A DNA stretch of 64,000 nt, taken from positions 1-64,000 of the forward strand of contig JAPJBO010000763.1 of the NCBI GenBank assembly GCA_030068145.1, read 5' to 3'. Under the pieces are notes generated by a model that made no database searches, was not told the origin of the DNA, and was given only the letters and a program-made list of their open reading frames with translations. This DNA comes from Diplonema papillatum. Taxonomy: Eukaryota; Euglenozoa; Diplonemea; Diplonemida; Diplonemidae. This document shows positions 52,567 to 63,601 of the stretch, in pieces. The position numbers and the translations under genes were made by a program. Numbering within the stretch: the stretch's first letter is position 1; every line of letters begins with the position of its first letter.

Positions 52567-52781
52567 TGTATAAGCAACTGCTTTGTAGGAAATACTCGAG
52601 GAGGCTGCCAGCTGCAAAAGATCAAAGGAGGTAAATGTGCTGTAGCCCACACGAAACACAGGTGAATGTGGGTTTAGTGGCGGGCGTAAGCGTTCAACAA
52701 AAAAAGACCCGCTTTGTAGTGTATTGTTTCTCCCCCTCTAGCCTCCTTCGAAGTAAGCACAAGACAGCCCCTCGAGTATTT
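52567..52781 (+). repeat. Family B, copy 9, abutting A
   Basis: GTATAAGCAACTGCTTTG to CCCCTCGAGTATTTT, followed directly by A copy 11. Confidence 0.75.
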
Positions 52782-53218
52782 TACATATGCGCCAGCTGGG
52801 AAGGAAATGCTCGACAATAACTGCCAGACAAAGAACCGAAGGGATCCCAAGTGCTGTAACTACCGAACCACGTGTTGAACGGCCGACACATATACAAATC
52901 AGGTTGTGTTTGTATTGTATTTGTCCTTACCTACCCCCCCCGTGCATAAGATGGATAGCCAAACCCCCTTGATTAAGATGGATAACGGGCAAGAATACCA
53001 ATCCACAATCCATCTTAAACACGGGGGTGAGGTACCCCCGTGTAAGGCGACTACACTGTAGTCTACAGTGCCCCCGTGTTTAAGATGGATACCCCCCTTG
53101 ATTAAGATGGATACCGCCAAAACTCGAGTTTTTCATCCATCTTATGCACGGGGGAGGGTAGGTACCTCTATATTTCCTCCCTTCCATTCGGAGTCGAAGC
53201 AGCTACGTCGAGTATTTC
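52782..53218 (+). repeat. Family A, copy 11, interrupted by a TA-MITE
   Basis: Left part 52782-52929, right part 53163-53218. The sequence either side of the MITE rejoins to the normal A reading CCTTACCTCTATATTTCC. Part of the core between ACGTGTTGAACGG and CAAATCAG is deleted. Confidence 0.75.
52930..53162 (+). mobile_element. TA-targeting MITE, family O, copy 1
   Basis: Inverted ends CCTACCCCCCCCGTGCATAA and TTATGCACGGGGGAGGGTAGG, with TA on both sides. Other A copies show the empty site with a single TA. A second, internal inverted pair (AAGATGGAT / ATCCATCTT) is repeated, and the ACTACACTGTAGTCTACAGT palindrome marks the centre. It is of the Stowaway/Tc1-mariner MITE type and has no ORF. 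Confidence 0.88.
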
Positions 53219-54549
53219 TTACCTCGTGCGTGGAAACCTTTGCATCTGGGGAAAGAAAGCTTGCATACGCGGCTTTCGGAGACCTCCAAGCTGCCCAAGA
53301 ACACGTCATGACCATGAGCAAGAGTGCAAAGAGATGGTACCGGAAATAGAGCAATCAACCGACCGCTTCCTGCAAGAAACAGTCTAAAAAACAGTATCCT
53401 ACTAAACCCCTGGAACAGCGAACGGAAAAATAAACAAAGAGAAAGGTTTGATAGCAGAATCACCAGGAAAGCAAGAAAAGGTCGAAAGACATCAAACTGC
53501 GCATTGACTGTCGACACAAACAAAAGAAAATATCAAAATTTCCGTCTCGGAAAAGCCTCTTTTTTAACAGTACATGTGTGCTGAAGGGAACGTTTCCGGA
53601 AAGAAGAAGATTGCACACGAAAATGAAGGTTGCACGTGAAGAGTTGAACAAGCAGCACGTAATCGAGCTTAGTCGTTTCTGGGTTAGAATGCAAATGATC
53701 TGGCGATAATCGGCATCACCCATACCCATACGCGGAACTTAATCGTATCCTGGTGTCATCATCCCCGAGAGCTCAAGCCGAAGCAAACTTTTCGGAGAAT
53801 CACACGATGACCCGGCATTAGCACGGGTGTGCGGCCAGAGAAAAAAAAAAGAGATTTGCAATGCAAATCGTCTTTTGATTTTTATATGATGATTCAACCA
53901 TTCATTCCATTTTATTCAAAGTGACCAACATCGAGACTCTGGGAGATTCATCACTTTTACCGAATCCAAATCCGGGTTTCTCCTGATCCGACCCACTCTT
54001 TCAACAGGGGTCCTCAGTGCGTACGCCCGCCGGTCCATTCGGACTCGTATAGACCCGGTTGGAGACACGGGATCTGGATGTGAATTTGGAAGATGCCGTT
54101 CGCCGAAGCTAGTCGTATCCGATGTGCCCTGAGTAACTCATGCATTCCTCTAGGAAAATAATGGCCGCGTAATTGTTTAAGGTTATGCTGCAAAGAATTT
54201 GTGGCAGAAAATCTGCATCCGCAATCGAGCTCAGGTCGTCGGGGGGGGGGTAGGTGAATTGGCTCATCTGTGCACGCGCAACGAACAGAACACGTTCTTT
54301 GCGCGTGCATATTACCGTAATTGGAATAATGTTGAACTGGACTATAGCCGGAACGGGTAAATGACAGACCGGGTAAAACCTGGTACACCCGGCGGGGTGT
54401 CCCAGGTAGTCACCTGCGTGACTGCACCAGTGGTGCTCTTGCAGCCTCCCATGACAGCGGCATCTAGGGGTCGAGCTGAGTATTGAGCACCCCAAGGCGC
54501 GTGCAAGCACCAGGATCGCGATATTCTGCAAAGCACGCAAAGTCGCAAA
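53219..54549. other. No gene recognised
   Basis: Short frames only. A G-run lies at 54241-54250. The AT-rich stretch 53850-53930 looks intergenic. Confidence 0.35.
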
Positions 54550-54570
54550 CCCCCCCCCCCCCCCCCCCCC
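54550..54570 (+). repeat. Poly-C run (21 bases)
   Basis: A homopolymer of cytosine, one of several long C/G runs in the last 10 kb. Confidence 0.9.
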
Positions 54571-55849
54571 ACCAAAAATCCAATTCCGGTATCATTTGCT
54601 TCATGCTCGTCACCGGTTCCTTCGTTTATCGTTGCAGGACCTCTCACTCCGGAATTGCGAGAACGTTCTTGTTATCGTCCCGATTAGACCGCCGGAAACG
54701 TCGGAAAAGCGTTTCTTAGGAAGCTGTATTGAAACGTGCTCCCGTGTCCTCCTCGTAGGAACACGCTCCACCGCTGAAGTACTGTGCGTGCGCGAGAGCG
54801 TTGCGCATGGGAAACAAAGAACACAAACAACAACGACACTAACAGCAACAACAGCAGCACCAACAACAATTCCAATGTTTGCTGTCAGAATTTCTCGGCG
54901 TGGAGCGAAGAACGCACTCTGTCTCATGTCCACTTTAACCTCACATTGGCTAAACACTCGGGAGTTTCGACGGTCCCTGCTGGAGCTTTTCCCCTTCGTC
55001 ATCCAGATCAAACCTTTCGGGGGGGGGTTCCAATTGTTTCAGAGGTTGTGTGCCAGTTGGGCTGTTTTCTTGCGGCTGCATTTTCGGTTTCTGTGATTTC
55101 CTTGAGGAACTGCCTTGTGGAGGTGGTTTTGCCCTGCGTTCGCGTTCTGCAGCCACTATTCCAGCCGAAAACGAGCATCCGACCGCTTTTCCTCCGCAAG
55201 TACAGTCCACTACACCACCCTTCCATTAGTGCGCGGGTTACGCAGGAAAGACGCAACAGCAGCCACAACAGCAACACCGCTTTCTTTTTTCGTCATAGAC
55301 CACCACCAGGCCTTACGTTCAGCATGCTGAACGTACTGATTTCAGCACGTTAATTTTCTTAGTTTCTTTTTGTACACGTACTATCTTTTCTGCAGATTCA
55401 TCTGGGGAGTCAACCACAGGAACGGCAGATCCTGCTGTTGCGCGACACTGGAGGGTTGAGGCCGGAGAGGAGGCAGAGGCAAACCCATGCCATGCACCAC
55501 TGGCAGGTGAGCCCCCTATGCTCTATCTCTTTTTTGCCTGACCCTACGTACTGATTTTCAGTAAGTATTTAGCTCCAAGACAAAAGAGCTGCGTAAGCCC
55601 TGACCACCACGATGTGACTGACTTCTTTAACCCGCTGCAAACAAGTTACAACGACTTTAAGACGAGGGAGATTGAATGCCCACACTAGTCACGCTCCCCG
55701 GAAGGCATCGTATGCAGTGATTTATAAGGAGGGGCCTCAAGCATTTCCTACAAAGCAGGTGCTTACACAAAAAAAGTTTCAAGCGAGCTTTCACTCTAAA
55801 AAAAAAAACGAGAATCCTGGAAAACTGGACGGGGGCCCGTTTCCCGCCA
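54571..55849. other. No gene recognised; family B end fragment
   Basis: An AACAACAACA-rich tract (54820-54870). Bases 55735-55768 are the reversed B left end (CTCAAGCATTTCCTACAAAG). Frames up to 189 codons lack domains. Confidence 0.4.
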
Positions 55850-55977
55850 CCCCGCGCTGGAAGCTGAAGTTTTCCATCAAGGCCGAGAGCCTGCCACAGA
55901 CCGCGCAGCAGCCAAGAAGGCAGACAGTCACCTACTGCGGCACCATACTGCGGAGGGCCTTACCGTAAGTAAGGTAT
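55850..55977 (+). repeat. Family E, copy 8, head with exon-like segment
   Basis: It reads WKLKFSIKAESLPQTAQQ and PRRQTVTYCGTILRRAL, then GCCTTACC|GTAAGTAAGG, a strong donor. The opening resembles the exon at 17529. The E body continues after the inserted MITE at 56184. Confidence 0.6.
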
Positions 55978-56183
55978 CATGCAGGGTCAAAACCTTGTGT
56001 CTTTTTTAAACGCTGCCGCGGGGCCGATGGCCCCCAAAAAAAATTGGATTTTTTTTTGCTCAACTGCATCAAAAATTACTGCAGTGTTTGTTCAAAAATT
56101 TTAAAATTTAAAAATCCCAAATTTTTTGCAGAAAGAAATTGGTGGCCATTTACCAAAAAGACACAAGGTTTTGACCCTGCATG
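55978..56183 (+). mobile_element. MITE family P, complete copy
   Basis: Perfect terminal inverted repeats of about 29 bases (CATGCAGGGTCAAAACC... and ...GGTTTTGACCCTGCATG). GTAT is present on both sides (55974-55977 and 56184-56187). The empty site is known from E copies at 6870 and 49155 (AAGGTATGTGGA). Internal T-runs, no ORF. The superfamily was not recognised. Confidence 0.85.
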
Positions 56184-56365
56184 GTATATGGATAATGACC
56201 GAAACCACCACAATGACCAACCGCCAAGGTACCCACCGATCCTCTTACCTCGTAACCACCACTCGTACGACACTCAGAGCACAAAGGATATCTTCCCATA
56301 ACGACGACGGTCACCCGGAGACTTTAAAACCCCGGAGTTTCAAGCGAACGTTCACTCTAAAAAGG
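56184..56365 (+). repeat. Family E, copy 8, body and tail
   Basis: From GTATATGGATAATGACCG through GGTCACCCGGAGACTTTAAA to GCGAACGTTCACTC. Confidence 0.75.
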
Positions 56366-56394
56366 GGGGAAAAGTGGAAAATGAAGGAAGCCGA

Positions 56395-56560
56395 TACCGA
56401 TATGTAGGTGTAGCAGCAGCTGTAGATGCTAGTAGCATCCTGCTGTGCATACCAGCGCATGCACTCGTAGTATGGGATGCTAGGGTGGATGCTGCGTGCA
56501 TCCTGCTATGCATACCTACACCACGAGGTGGTACATGCGGTGTACGAGGAGCAGGAGTAT
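56395..56560. repeat. GTAGATGCTAGTAGCATCC-type palindromic block
   Basis: Repeated GGATGCT / AGCATCC words in both orientations, related in style to 18721-18935. Confidence 0.5.
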
Positions 56561-57675
56561 GGCGTCCATGCGGACACCTTCCATGCTGTAGAGCATCTCT
56601 GCACCTGTCATCCTCTGCGTTGCCTCGCCCCAAGAAGACCCGGTGCCGGCACCAATCATACAAAAGTGGCAGGATTCTGCCCGAGTGCTAGTTTACTGTG
56701 GGAATTGGAGCAAAAGCGCATCTTCCCGAACCAACACCCAGAAGGCTTTGGGATAAGGCGGGGTTGCAAGTAGACAGCCACCGGCGTTACTAAGAGTCCA
56801 AACCCAGCAGAAGCATGTCAGTCCCACCTTTCTCGTTCTTTTCCCCCACGCCACTGATCTCACCTGCCATTAGTGCGCGCATTTTATGAGGCAGGGACAG
56901 CAGAGAACAGCAAGTGCAGGAGTATGGCGTTTATGCGGCCACCTTCCGAACCACCGTGAGGTACCGAAGAACGTATTTGAAACAAGCTGGACCCTAAATG
57001 ATGAACGGTTAGGGTTGAGATAAGAAAGGTAGGGACAGGTCGCGCGAAGCGCGAAAAGTTCTTTTTTCTGAAGAAGCAAAACCCGAGCCAGCGAGCTTTT
57101 TGTGTGTGGGTTTTATTATCCGAACAAAAATGGGCCCTCCTCGACAAAATCGTTATGTCTTCCTTCTTGGTTTAGCAATGCTTCTGGTGTTCCCTTCTTT
57201 GACTGGATTACATGGTTTGAACATCTAGTGCGGAAATAAAACCAGAATCAAAAGGCAAAACCAGCAACACTTCAAAAGTGCCCCCGTTGAAGCTACTTCC
57301 CTGCCCGCGTGTACAAGAAAAATCAAAAGTAAGCTTGTCTGTGTGACAGGGCCTTTCCCGGGCCTTCTCTCTACACGGTGTGCTCCAGCACCGGGTGGGG
57401 GAAGTGAACTGTGCTAGAGACGATAGAGACAAGAGCTCAGGACTCGCTTCACACGCCGCAGCCACAGCAAGCGGGAGGTTTACCCACCCCCAACGCGATC
57501 GGGACCTGAATTCATCCGAGCAGCGTCGTTGCACCTTGTGTAGTCCGGTCCAGCCGCCTTCCCAAAGCGAAAAACTGAACGGGGAAAAACTTGCAAAACC
57601 CCCCTGGCCTCGAGAGCCTGGGAAAGAAGCTACTGTTGATGCTGAGTGCAGAACAAAGAACGAGGACTGTTCGAC
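56561..57675. other. No gene recognised
   Basis: A small duplication of GCAGGAGTATGGCGTCCATGC (56548 and 56918) is seen. No exon was supported. Confidence 0.35.
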
Positions 57676-58115
57676 GGACAGAGTCAGGAAGTTGCAAAAG
57701 GCACCATCTAGAGGGTGGGATAGCTCGGATACCTAGCCCCCCCCGTGCATAAGATGGATAAAAAACTCGGGTTTTGGCGGTATCCATCTTAATCAAGGGG
57801 GGTATCCATCTTAAACACGGGGACACTGTAGACTACAGTGTAGTCACTTTGCACAGGGGTACCTCACCCCCGTGTTTAAGATGGATTGGCATTCTTGCCC
57901 GTTATCCATCTTAATCAAGGGGGTTTGGCTATCCATCTTATGCACGGGGGGGGGGCTAGGTAATCGCAAAAAACGCGTTCTAGAGGGTGGGATAGCTCAG
58001 GAAATCGCAAAAAAACGCGTTCTAGAGGGTGGGATAGCTCAGGAAGTTGCAAAAAGCGCGTTGTAGAGGGTGGGATAGCTCAGGAAATTGCAAGAATCGT
58101 CATCTGGAGGGTGGG
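57676..58115 (+). repeat. ~41-bp tandem repeat interrupted by a TA-MITE
   Basis: Units of GCAAAAAACGCGTTCTAGAG + GGTGGGATAGCTCAGGAAATC, about five in all: one before and four after the inserted element at 57732-57960. Confidence 0.85.
57732..57960 (-). mobile_element. TA-MITE, family O, copy 2 (opposite orientation)
   Basis: Same ends as copy 1 (CCTAGCCCCCCCCC... / ...GGGGGGGCTAGG) with TA on both sides (57730-57731, 57961-57962). The interior is the reverse complement of copy 1. Confidence 0.88.
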
Positions 58116-58564
58116 AAGCGGGTGCCACACCCGCTTTTCGGGTGGGGATTAACACACGTTTCGGTTGGAGCGCGCCCAGTGCGACTCTGGCACACCCTCT
58201 TTAACTCCAGCTTCTGAGGCAGGACCTCACCCATGAAGGAGAAGCTTTGGGGCGCAGGAATTCTGGCGAAGTACGGTGTTGTGTGCAGGGTGGAGGTATG
58301 CGACCCTGTGCCCTCCAGAAACCCGTATTCTGAGGCCGAATGGGGGCAGCAATCCTTCCTGGAAGCCTTCTGAGAATAGAACAACGTTTCTCTGTGTTAC
58401 GAGGTCCCTGTCGGTTACAGATGCTACGCACCCCACAGGCACAGCATCGCACTTTGTCAGCATCTTTTTTCCCGCGGACCCTTTTTTCAGCATTGTCTTA
58501 GTCTCGTATTCAATCGTACAACGACTTCATCATCGGCAGCCGAGTGAGTAATGTGCGTGCTAAC
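58116..58564. repeat. Family D element and unassigned sequence
   Basis: The GCGGGTGCCACACCCGC hairpin and CACACCCGCTTTTCGGGTG (58108-58144) are followed by ACTCCAGCTTCTGAGGC (58203). No gene. Confidence 0.45.
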
Positions 58565-59441
58565 CCATATGGGTCGATGCCAACCCCCCCCCCCCCCCCC
58601 CCCTTTGCCCTTGATCATGCGTCTCAAACCCCCTTATTATCACACCGGACAGACAGTGTCTGGTGTGGTGAACAGGCAGGAGTCTTGGGGGCTGGCAATG
58701 AGGAATCTGCACGTAAAAACAGGAGTCTCCGAGGCTAATTTGGTGCGCGCATGGTTACCCGGAGCGGAATACACATTTCTTTCTCCAGGTGCTGACCCTT
58801 GCCGCCCATTCCCAGACCACAGTGGAAAGTCTGAAAAAAATGCCTGTATTGGCCCTATTTTGGATCATGCGGGAGAGGGGGGTGGGGGTACCATACCCCC
58901 CATCTGTGTGGGTTTGTGAGCTCCTATGCATGGCACGGGGCCCATCTGGTAGGAAATAACACTCAGAAGTTGTTTTTGGGGTGATCCTGGGCCCAGAAAT
59001 ACCCGGGTTTGACTTAGAATTTTTTTGAGCTGAATAAGTGCAAAGGGGGGGGGGGGGGGGGCAGCGCTCTTGTTAAGGATCAGCCACTTTGGCCGGATGG
59101 CCGGATAAACCAGACCCCCCCCCCCCCCCCCCCCTCTACAGTGCAGTTGCCTTGGAGGCTGGGTGGTCAAATTCTCTAAGGTGAAATGGTCAAAATTCCC
59201 TGCCAAAAGTGGGCCCACAAAAACTTTCCAAAGTGTGGTATTTGGGGTATTTGGGGCAAAAAAAAAATTTTTTTTTTCTGACCGCCCACCGTGGTGACCA
59301 CCTTAGAGTGTGACAGGTAGCGTCTCCCCCCTCCACAGTGAAAATAGCCTGAGGGGGGGGGGGGTCAGCCGGCTGATGGATGGATGGATGGTTCTTAACA
59401 AGATGCCTGGGGGGGGGGGGGTTTGGCATCGACCCATATGG
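58565..59441. mobile_element. 877-bp element with TIR plus poly-C/poly-G, family F
   Basis: CCATATGGGTCGATGCCAA followed by a C-run opens the element. A G-run and the exact inverse TTGGCATCGACCCATATGG close it. Four further long C- or G-runs occur inside (about 59046, 59107 and 59353). No target duplication was found and no transposase. Confidence 0.75.
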
Positions 59442-59655
59442 CTCCTGTACGAAGGACTCCTCTACGGTCCAAAATCCATGGTAAAGAAGTTGCCGGCAAC
59501 GAAAAGGGAAAACTGGGAAAATAAAAGAAGAAAAACAATACTCTGCATTCCCTCGAAAGGGGACTTGACGCGGACATCAAACATACATATGAGAGGCAGG
59601 ATTCTGCCCGAACACCGATATTTCCCCCCTTTACTCACCGCACGTCACACCCACC
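59442..59655. other. No gene recognised
   Basis: Nothing could be supported by sequence. Confidence 0.3.
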
Positions 59656-59825
59656 GCTGGCTGTGACGTGCGACGAACAGCCGCCTGACAAACCAGACTC
59701 ACACCGCTGTCCTGTCTGCAGACACTCAGGTTCCGCGCTGATGATGCTCCGCCTATATGTGTCCGTGGCTTAAAGGACCGAAGCAAGGCGGACCAGTGCG
59801 CCAGCGCGGGTGTTGAGCAGGGCTT
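59656..59825 (-). repeat. Family J, partial copy (minus)
   Basis: Matches 63760-63910: GAACAGCCGCCTGACAAACC, TGTCTGCAGACACTCAGGTT, GTGTCCGTGGCTTAAAGGAC. Diverged near GTGTTGAGCA. Confidence 0.7.
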
Positions 59826-59876
59826 ACGCTCCACGTGTGGAACGTGTGGATTTCCTTTGGTGCGTTAATTCTTTTT

Positions 59877-60025
59877 GCATAAACGCTCGACGATGCTGTC
59901 TGCCAAAGAACCGAAGGGATCTAGCTACCGAACCATGTGTTCAACGGACGTGAGGTCATGCGGGTCTACTACACGACAACTCACACAAACACAACAGGTC
60001 AAAGTCCTGAGTGAGAAAAGAACGG
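59877..60025 (+). repeat. Family A, copy 12 (left half)
   Basis: GCATAAACGCTCGACGATGC to GTCCTGAGTGAGAAAAGAACGG, with a shortened left end. Confidence 0.65.
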
Positions 60026-60883
60026 GTCAAATGCCCACAAAAATCTTTTCCAAAGAAACACTGCCGACGCTAGTGGACCTGCTAATCAATGACAGCCCGT
60101 TTAGCCAGCAGTCCCCACTCATCCAGCTGACTGATTCTTCCTACTTCATCTTTAACCAAACGTCAACCCCGCTATCGCCGAGTCTGACAGCAAGCTACAA
60201 CCGCACACCAGCAGCTGCGATCCCCTTCCCACCCCAACGAAAGACATACTTAACATTCTTTTAAATGCCATAAGACGACACTCCCAACTCATACATTGGC
60301 TACTAACAGCACCCTCCATGAACGAGAGGCTTTCAACCGACGACTCAGCCCTGACGCACGTACGTCACCGTCCTAAAAATTTTTTTTTTACTACCGAGAG
60401 CGACGACGCCGCACTTCGAAAAGCGCAACGTTCGCTGCTACCAGCAAACCTCTCTGAGCTATTCTACACTCTACTCTACTTAGAGCCATGGTGCGAACAA
60501 TGGACCGATACGGTTTACAGGGCAACTCCTGCTCAACTTGTAAGACGTGGGGAGCCCAAGAACACTCACCTAACCTGGCGAGAACTTGGTGTCGGTCACA
60601 AATTGTTTCGAACCTGACTCGCCAAAGCGACCAAGTAAGGTGTACACGAAAGAAGCCATGCATGCCCCCCCAAACCCACCCGTAATAGCTTTAAAAGAAC
60701 CCATTCGACGTAAGTCACCCGGAGACTCTAAAATCCCGGATTCTCAAGCGAACTATAACTCTAAAAAACGTCGGTATTTTGATTTTTTGACCATCTTCTT
60801 CTGGAGGAAAACTTTGCACAACCCGTTGGAACCCCATCTCAACCCTGCGGAAATGCCTCGAATCAAGGGGGGTTTTTTTTTTT
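60026..60883. other. No gene recognised; family E tail
   Basis: An E tail lies at 60708-60765 (GTCACCCGGAGACTCTAAAA). Frames of about 100 codons at 60318-60617 show no domain. Confidence 0.4.
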
Positions 60884-60973
60884 AGCCACATGCAATGTGT
60901 GAGGAAACAGGGTAGTGCGGTCAACGAAAACTCTAGGTTCCCTTTCTACTTTCTCCTACTCTCGCGGTGTACG
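60884..60973 (+). repeat. Family C, copy 5 (internally deleted)
   Basis: AGCCACATGCAATGTGTGAG runs on to GAAACAGGGTAGTGCGG with the central palindrome lost, then TTCCCTTTCTACTTTCTCC as in C copy 3. Confidence 0.65.
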
Positions 60974-61356
60974 GTTTGCCCGGTTTGGTGCGCAAAAAGT
61001 GGAAAGATCTTAGTGTGGTACTCATTTGCATGCAAATGACTCCCCACTACCGCAACAAGAAGATGTCGGACGCTAGCGTCTGTCAAGAGCATGCGCGATT
61101 CAGCCGTGTTTTAAAGGTGAGATGAGAGGCACCGGCTCACTCTGTCAAAGGACCATACCACTAACGCAACAAAAAGACGCAAAAAGTGGAAAAATCTTGA
61201 TTTGAAGCGTTTCCGCAGGGTTGTGACGGGTTCCAACGATTTTTGGACAAAGTTTTCTCACAGTCAGGTATGGTCAAAAATGTCAAGAAGTACACGGCTT
61301 CTGACCCCGCTGCCGGTTGCGTTCCTGCTTTCCTCTCCCCCCATACCTTTTTCACC
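60974..61356. other. No gene recognised
   Basis: A short duplicated motif (CGCAAAAAGTGGAAA..ATCTT at 60990 and 61178). No exon. Confidence 0.3.
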
Positions 61357-61877
61357 CCCCCCGCCAGTGCTCCCGCTGACGAAGAAGTGCGAGGAATTCT
61401 CGTATCCTCAAAAAAAAAGAGGCTCGAAAAAAGAGGGTGAGGAATTCCTCATGAGGAATTCCTCACCTTTTACCTGTTGGTGGTATCGTGTAGCCAAAGC
61501 ACTGCATCACAGTTTACTCGTGGGCTGGCGGGCAGAAGTCTGGGGCTGCCACGGGGGCTGGAGCCGAGAAAGAGAGTCGAGGATCAGAAGCAGCCCCGGA
61601 TTTCTTGACAGATTCTCTCCGAACAAGTGCCTTGATCCATGTGATCTCTGGTCTGCGTCTACTCGTGCCAATGATGTACCGGCACGCAGTATCGAGTGGT
61701 GGTTGAATTCGAATGGGCTGTTGCCTCCAGGAATGTGCAGTGTTTATTGTGACAAACAGACTGAGAAGTGCAAACTTTCTCCACCTGTACCGTACCGTTC
61801 GGTAACACAAAACAAGCCCAAAACAGGTTTTTGAATTCCTCACCAAAAGTGAGGTTAGCGGGAGCACTGCCCCCCGC
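61357..61877 (+). mobile_element. hAT-like MITE, family N, copy 2 (with extra internal sequence)
   Basis: The element at 61365-61869 starts CAGTGCTCCCGCTGAC and ends GTTAGCGGGAGCACTG. The 8-base duplication CCCCCCGC is exact (61357-61364 and 61870-61877). About 245 bases (61575-61820) are absent from copy 1. They are open in one frame with a WWLNSNGLLPPGMCSVYCDK-type peptide that I do not recognise. Confidence 0.9.
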
Positions 61878-62700
61878 CCCAAAAAAAAAAGAAAATATAT
61901 GTTTCGTTGTTTATGTATCCGATTTTGTCCAATTTGCTGCTTTTTTCTCCTTCTTCGTTTCCCTCATTTACTTTTAATCCGCCGTGCGCACCACCGCGGC
62001 GGGGCAAGGCAAGCAACACGGTCCTCAGCTCCACCCACCCTGCTTGAGCGATGTTCCATGCAACAAGTGTGTGGTCCTTTTTAAGATGGATTGTGTCTGG
62101 CGCTCTTTCTCCCTTAGGATTGCCGCCCGAGGGAACCGGCTGTGGGCCGAAACTCGGCGCCGGTCTCTCCGGATCACCAGGAGAGAACTTCGCGGCGGAT
62201 CACACAGCACCCGCCCTGCACGAGGCACGCGCCCAAGACCCGTGCATGGCTACCGTTGCACCCTCCATGTTTGCACCTTCCTCGGATGCTACGGTCGGGA
62301 AGGGGCTTCAATGTCGTTGGGAAAACACGTCCCCTTCCCCGCGTTCTGCGTGTGGGGTTGCCACCGGGCAACTGCCGCAGCAGCCGCAGATACGTCCTTC
62401 GCCCTTGGGAGGTGTCGCTGCTCACCTACCAGTGTTCCTGGTTGTTGCCCTTGTTCCATGCACAAGGGTGCGGGCCCCTTAAGAATGGTATCGTGAATGG
62501 GTTCATTAGTGAAGGGTTTGGTATCTCAGGATTGCCATCCACCTCCTAAGTATCAGAGATGACGAGCGGATGCTAGGTGGTATCCACCGCTGCACCATAC
62601 TCGTGGGGTATTTGTGAGCGGTCAAATTAGTGAAGTTTTCAGCTACCGAGCCGTAGATAAAGTGTGTCCATTATGTCTGCATCCCTTTCATTACCGATCA
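61878..62700. other. No gene recognised; GC-rich stretch with overlapping ORFs
   Basis: 62050-62500 is open in three + frames (up to 170 codons). No frame has a family resemblance or clear splice borders. It may hold an exon, but I cannot choose a frame. Confidence 0.35.
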
Positions 62701-62765
62701 GCCTCACGGTCAACCGGAGACACCCAAAAACACCAAACCTCTAAACCACAATAAACTCTAAAACG
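62701..62765 (+). repeat. Family E tail, diverged
   Basis: GGTCAACCGGAGACACCCAA and CCTCTAAACCACAATAAACTC resemble the E tail. Confidence 0.4.
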
Positions 62766-63601
62766 GGCGTTATAAGTGCGCTCGTCATACTAGGGCGGCA
62801 TGTCCTGAATCCTTCACGGCCCCTTGGGTGTGTAGTACTGAAAGAAAACGACACGAAACTGGCAACGGAGTGACTGGGAATGCTACCCCGACGTCAAACT
62901 AGTGAAGTTTTTGGCCGATTTTGGGGGGGCAAGTGGACATTCGACCGTTCAATAATATGCACCCATATCCGGTATGGGGTTTTCCGCAAACTCGCGAAAA
63001 GGAAAAGAAAGAGGTGGGAGGGGGCGGGGAGGAGTTTCAGGCAGAAACATTGTTTTTGAACATGGTGTGCAGCGACTAGTAGTACCATCAACAGAAGGTC
63101 CAAGCTACAGAGCTGCCGAGGGCACGAAAGCCTCGTCAACATGCTGGAGTCCCGCCTCAGAAGCTGGAGCTAAAAAAAGCTGGCGTTGAAAAAGAGCGGG
63201 TGACACACCCGTTTTCGGCTTTGCTCCGATTCCCACCGCGTACTAAAGCAAAGTCGTTTTTGAACTTGGTGAGCATTTCCACGCGAATTGATTCCAGCGC
63301 CCCCGCTTTTCGGGTGTGGCTCAAGCGGTCGCTCTTAACCTCCAGCTTCTCAGGCTAGACTCCACCGTGCATCCAAGCTTCCTTCTTCATACAGTACGTA
63401 CACACAGTGCGCACACACCGCCGGTGGAAAACGAAAATAGAGAAGGCCAACCCCCTCACGGTTTCATCCCCAACGGAGGCAGCCCTGCGCTCCTGTCTTC
63501 CTTTCCCTCAGTCTCTATTTGTCTTTCTTTTTCTCCCAAAGAAGACCCGAAGCAAGCTTCGCACCTACTGCCTAAGCAGTAAACGAAAACCCTCCCCCCC
63601 C
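62766..63601. other. No gene recognised; family D hairpins
   Basis: GAGCGGGTGACACACCCGTTTTC at 63195 and CCCCGCTTTTCGGGTGTGGC at 63301, each next to CAGAAGCTGGAG or CTCCAGCTTCTCAGGC. A C-run lies at 63587-63606. Confidence 0.45.

Noticed and set aside
62050..62500. Three overlapping GC-rich ORFs as a gene
   Set aside because: No frame shows family resemblance, start context or splice sites that single it out; listed only as unassigned sequence.
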